Assembly (NCBI RefSeq): GCF_025141175.1
Contig: NZ_CP081155.1
Span: 3,005,001 to 3,069,000, forward strand
DNA length: 64,000 bases
DNA from: Jannaschia sp. M317
GTDB lineage: Bacteria > Pseudomonadota > Alphaproteobacteria > Rhodobacterales > Rhodobacteraceae
Direction: 5' to 3'
Positions 61,586-64,000 of this stretch are shown here, piece by piece; within the stretch, counting starts at the first letter, position 1, and every line of letters begins with the position of its first letter. Made by a program: the position numbers and the translations under genes. The notes under the pieces were generated by a model that was not told where the DNA came from, did not search any database, and was given only the letters and a program-made list of their open reading frames with translations.

Positions 61586-62902
61586 ATGCGCTTCATGGCC
61601 GCTTACGACCTGATGGAAACCGTCCGCAACACCAACGCCTGGCTGGGCGCGACCGCCCGCACCATGGCGTCCTACCCCGCCTTTGCCCTGTCCCCGTTGC
61701 CTGCGGTGCAGATGATGGCCGCCTGGGGCGAAGTGACCGAGCGGACGTTTCAGCGCATGATCGTCAAACCCGACTGGAACCTTCCGCCGATCGCCGGGAC
61801 AGATGGTCGCGACCATTTGGTCGAGGTCGAAACCGTGGTCGAGCGTCCCTTTGGCGACCTGATCCGCTTTGCGGTGCAGGGTCGCGAACCGATGGAGCGG
61901 CGAATCCTCTTGATCGCGCCCATGTCCGGCCACTACGCCACGCTGCTGCGCAGCACGGTGGTCTCCCTGCTGCCGGACGCGGATGTCTTCGTGACCGACT
62001 GGCATAATGCGCGCGATATCCCCGTCTCCGCAGGCAAGTTCGATGTCGAGGATTATACCCTCTACCTTGTCGATTTCATGAAGGAGCTGGGCTCCGACCT
62101 GAACGTCATCGCCGTCTGCCAGCCAGCGCCTCTGACGCTGGCGGCGACCGCGCTGCTTGCGGAACAGGACCCGAAGGCACAGCCCCGGACGCTGACCCTG
62201 ATCGGCGGGCCCATCGACCCCGATGCCGCAGCCACCGATGTCACCGATTTCGGACGGCGCGTGACCATGGGCCAACTGGAACAGAGCATGATCCAGCGCG
62301 TCGGCTACAAATACGCGGGCGCGGGACGCAAGGTCTATCCGGGCCTTCTGCAGCTGCAGTCCTTCATGTCGATGAACAGCGAGACCCACGCCAAGGCGAT
62401 GTGGAACCAGATCCTGGCCGTGGCCAACGGCACCGCCTCGGATCATGACAAGCACAACAAGTTCTACGACGAATACCTGGCCGTGATGGACATGCCCGCC
62501 GAATTCTACCTTTCCACGGTCGAGCGTATCTTCAAGGGGCTGGAAATCGCCCAGAACAAGTTCACCGTCGCGGGCCACAAGGTCGACATCGGCAAGATCA
62601 CCAATGTCGCCGTCAAAACGGTCGAAGGCGGCAAGGACGACATTTCCGCGCCGGGTCAATGCGTGGCCGCGCTGAACCTTTGCACCGGCCTGCCGGACGA
62701 CAAGAAAGCCAGCTACATCGAGCCGGAGGCGGGCCACTACGGCATCTTCGCGGGCGGGTCCTGGCGGCGGAATATCCGGCCCCTGGTGCTGGACTTCATT
62801 GATGCCAACGCCGGCAAGACCCCCACGGCCAGGAAAAGCCCCGCCAAGCTTTCGGTCGTCGAAGACAAGGACCCCGGCCCCTCCCCCAACGTGGCGGTGT
62901 AA
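61586..62902 (+). CDS. phaZ: Intracellular polyhydroxyalkanoate depolymerase
   Basis: 438 residues of the intracellular PhaZ family. The catalytic-type Cys lies in NVIAVCQPAPL, with LLIAPMSGHYATLLRSTV before it and PEAGHYGIFAGGSWR near the C terminus as the His region. It breaks down stored PHA to hydroxy acids. ATG 61586 has AGGAG at 8 bases. An in-frame ATG at 61580 is too close to that site. The shared phaC-phaZ gap has a TGC-rich stretch (TGCTGCAACTGC, near 61476-61487) that might bind PhaR. Confidence 0.92.
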   Translation: MRFMAAYDLMETVRNTNAWLGATARTMASYPAFALSPLPAVQMMAAWGEVTERTFQRMIVKPDWNLPPIAGTDGRDHLVEVETVVERPFGDLIRFAVQGREPMERRILLIAPMSGHYATLLRSTVVSLLPDADVFVTDWHNARDIPVSAGKFDVEDYTLYLVDFMKELGSDLNVIAVCQPAPLTLAATALLAEQDPKAQPRTLTLIGGPIDPDAAATDVTDFGRRVTMGQLEQSMIQRVGYKYAGAGRKVYPGLLQLQSFMSMNSETHAKAMWNQILAVANGTASDHDKHNKFYDEYLAVMDMPAEFYLSTVERIFKGLEIAQNKFTVAGHKVDIGKITNVAVKTVEGGKDDISAPGQCVAALNLCTGLPDDKKASYIEPEAGHYGIFAGGSWRRNIRPLVLDFIDANAGKTPTARKSPAKLSVVEDKDPGPSPNVAV

Positions 62903-62905
62903 ATC

Positions 62906-63487
62906 ATGACAGACGATGTTCTCGGGTTCGCCTGCACCTGCGGTCAACTGCGCGGAGAGATCACCGATATCTCGCCCTCGGCCTATACGAACATCGTCTG
63001 CCACTGCGAGGATTGCCGCTCGGCCTACACTCATCTGGGGCTGGCCGACCCGGAAAAGGTCGGCATCCTGCAAACGACGCAGGATCGCATTCACATCACC
63101 CAGGGCGGCGAATTTCTGCGCGTCTTCAGGCTCAGCGCCAAGGGCGCGCTGCGCTGGTTCGCCACCTGCTGCGACACACCGCTGTTCTACACCCCGCTCA
63201 AACCCCGGATGGTCCATGTCGGCATCAACACCGACCGGTTGGACACCCCGGATGCCGTGGGGGCCGTCATGGCCGAGGGGTTCATCCCCGCACCGGGCGG
63301 CAAGCAACGGCACAAGGGGCTGGGGCGCATGGCCGGGCGCATGGTCACGCGCATGGCCGCCAAGAACCTGAGCGGAGAATGGCGCAACACGCCGTTCTTC
63401 GATGACACGAACGCCCCCACCGTCCCGCCGCAGGTTCTGACCCGCGAAGAACGGGCCGCCGCCCTGATGGGTTTGAACCGCGCCTGA
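62906..63487 (+). CDS. GFA-like zinc-binding protein (DUF6151-like)
   Basis: 193 residues. Cysteines are arranged as in GFA (glutathione-dependent formaldehyde-activating enzyme) folds: FACTCGQLRGE, then VCHCEDCRSAY, then FATCCDTPLFY, which could hold two zinc ions. The C-terminal 70 residues (GGKQRHKGLGRMAGRM and on) are extra and basic. I assign the DUF6151-like label from memory. The function is unknown. It follows phaZ after 3 bp, so it is likely co-transcribed with PHA mobilisation. Confidence 0.78.
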   Translation: MTDDVLGFACTCGQLRGEITDISPSAYTNIVCHCEDCRSAYTHLGLADPEKVGILQTTQDRIHITQGGEFLRVFRLSAKGALRWFATCCDTPLFYTPLKPRMVHVGINTDRLDTPDAVGAVMAEGFIPAPGGKQRHKGLGRMAGRMVTRMAAKNLSGEWRNTPFFDDTNAPTVPPQVLTREERAAALMGLNRA

Positions 63488-63657
63488 TCCGCTGCTTGGC
63501 TGCTAAAATCTGACGGAAAATCCGCGCCACATTCCTGCCCCAATTGCGCCACGCCTTCGGCACGATCACCAATCGTTAACATTTCGACGCCTAGATTGCA
63601 GGGGTAGCGGTCTTTCCTCCGACGTCTTGAGGCGGACCTTGGTTCACGAGGTGCGGA

Positions 63658-64000
63658 ATGAATGTAGGCAGCCTGACCTGGCGCGTAACGCCTGACCTGC
63701 TGTGTGTGGCAGACGCGGGCGGCGTGTTCCGACACACAAATCCGGCCTGGTTCAGAACCCTGGGGCGCCTGCCCGAGGATATCGAAAGCCGTCCATTTTT
63801 CGATTTTGTCCATCCCGACGACTACGGCGTCACGCAGCAGGCATTCATCGACCTGCAACGGGGCCTGCCCGTGCTGCAGTTCGAAAACCGGTATCGCCAC
63901 AAGGATGGCAGCTATCGTTGGCTGTCCTGGAATGCGGTTCCCGAAGCGGACCACTTCTTTTGCAACGCCCGCGATATCACCCGCGCAAAAGAGACGGAGC
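63658..64000 (+). CDS. PAS-domain signalling protein, 3' end beyond window
   Basis: The first 114 residues of a longer protein. They form a PAS domain of the PAS_3-like type: DLLCVADAGGVFRHTNPAWFRTLGR, FFDFVHPDDY, YRHKDGSYRWLSWNAVP, then ARDITRAKETE, which usually leads into a coiled coil and an output domain. The output (histidine kinase or diguanylate cyclase) is outside the window. There is no membrane segment before the PAS domain. ATG 63658 is the only start that keeps the whole domain. Confidence 0.85.
   Translation, partial: MNVGSLTWRVTPDLLCVADAGGVFRHTNPAWFRTLGRLPEDIESRPFFDFVHPDDYGVTQQAFIDLQRGLPVLQFENRYRHKDGSYRWLSWNAVPEADHFFCNARDITRAKETE

Noticed and set aside
59401..62007. Very long plus-strand open frame (868 residues) opposite phaC.
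   Set aside because: It mirrors the phaC coding strand, reads as Arg/Gly/His-rich sequence without domains and crosses the phaC promoter. GC-rich third positions keep the antisense frame open.

Overview
The window looks like chromosome from a GC-rich alphaproteobacterium, most likely Rhodobacteraceae (Roseobacter/Paracoccus relatives). Pointers to this are a urtABCDE operon, a SAM-II-type riboswitch upstream of metZ, a phaR-phaP-phaC/phaZ granule locus, folE2, and glyQ and glyS separated by a small anchored protein gene. I saw no rRNA, tRNA, insertion sequence or CRISPR array.

Region 1 (1-10644) is a carbohydrate catabolic locus: a LacI-type repressor divergent from a long minus-strand series. 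In transcription order this is an APH-fold kinase, an enolase-family protein, an FAH-fold hydrolase, a ketodeoxy-sugar-acid-type SDR, a MalEFGK-like ABC importer, a XylB-like aldose dehydrogenase and a further SDR cut by the window edge. Three identical perfect palindromes (GTTCACGTGAAC) mark the two promoter regions. The gene set suggests non-phosphorylative sugar oxidation ending in cleavage of a 2,4-diketo acid. The enolase-family member has lost two canonical active-site residues, so its reaction is open.

Region 2 (10648-16786) is the urea/short-chain-amide ABC transporter urtABCDE, with a likely NtrC/sigma-54 promoter. Region 3 (17016-34558) holds a DMT exporter, a TrkH potassium channel, a Nudix hydrolase, a SPOR/peptidoglycan-binding protein with a dead trypsin-like domain, glyQ-(anchored protein)-glyS, a PPDK-like protein with an altered ATP domain, a SleB-type hydrolase, folB-folP-glmM, and a rhodanese-chrA pair. 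Region 4 (34559-40717) contains a TetR-SDR pair with a 22-bp palindromic operator, folE2, a GNAT gene, metZ with its riboswitch, and a glutathione transferase.

Region 5 (40853-53988) is the most intriguing part. A plus-strand series encodes a 31-residue membrane peptide, an XpaC-like protein, TelA, a DUF2927 lipoprotein, an SPFH-GYF2 protein, two b-type cytochrome paralogs and a double zinc-ribbon membrane protein. Past an unrelated insert (sulfotransferase, PfkB kinase, dtd), speD faces a minus-strand series of two zinc-ribbon DUF4178 proteins, a 54-residue peptide, a DUF350 membrane protein and a membrane-fused SpeE. I read both halves as one membrane-associated, polyamine-linked envelope system whose function is not established.

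Region 6 (54031-64000) carries an OtnK-like kinase, a class III aminotransferase, a secreted three-repeat protein, the PHA granule genes, a GFA-like protein and the start of a PAS sensor gene.
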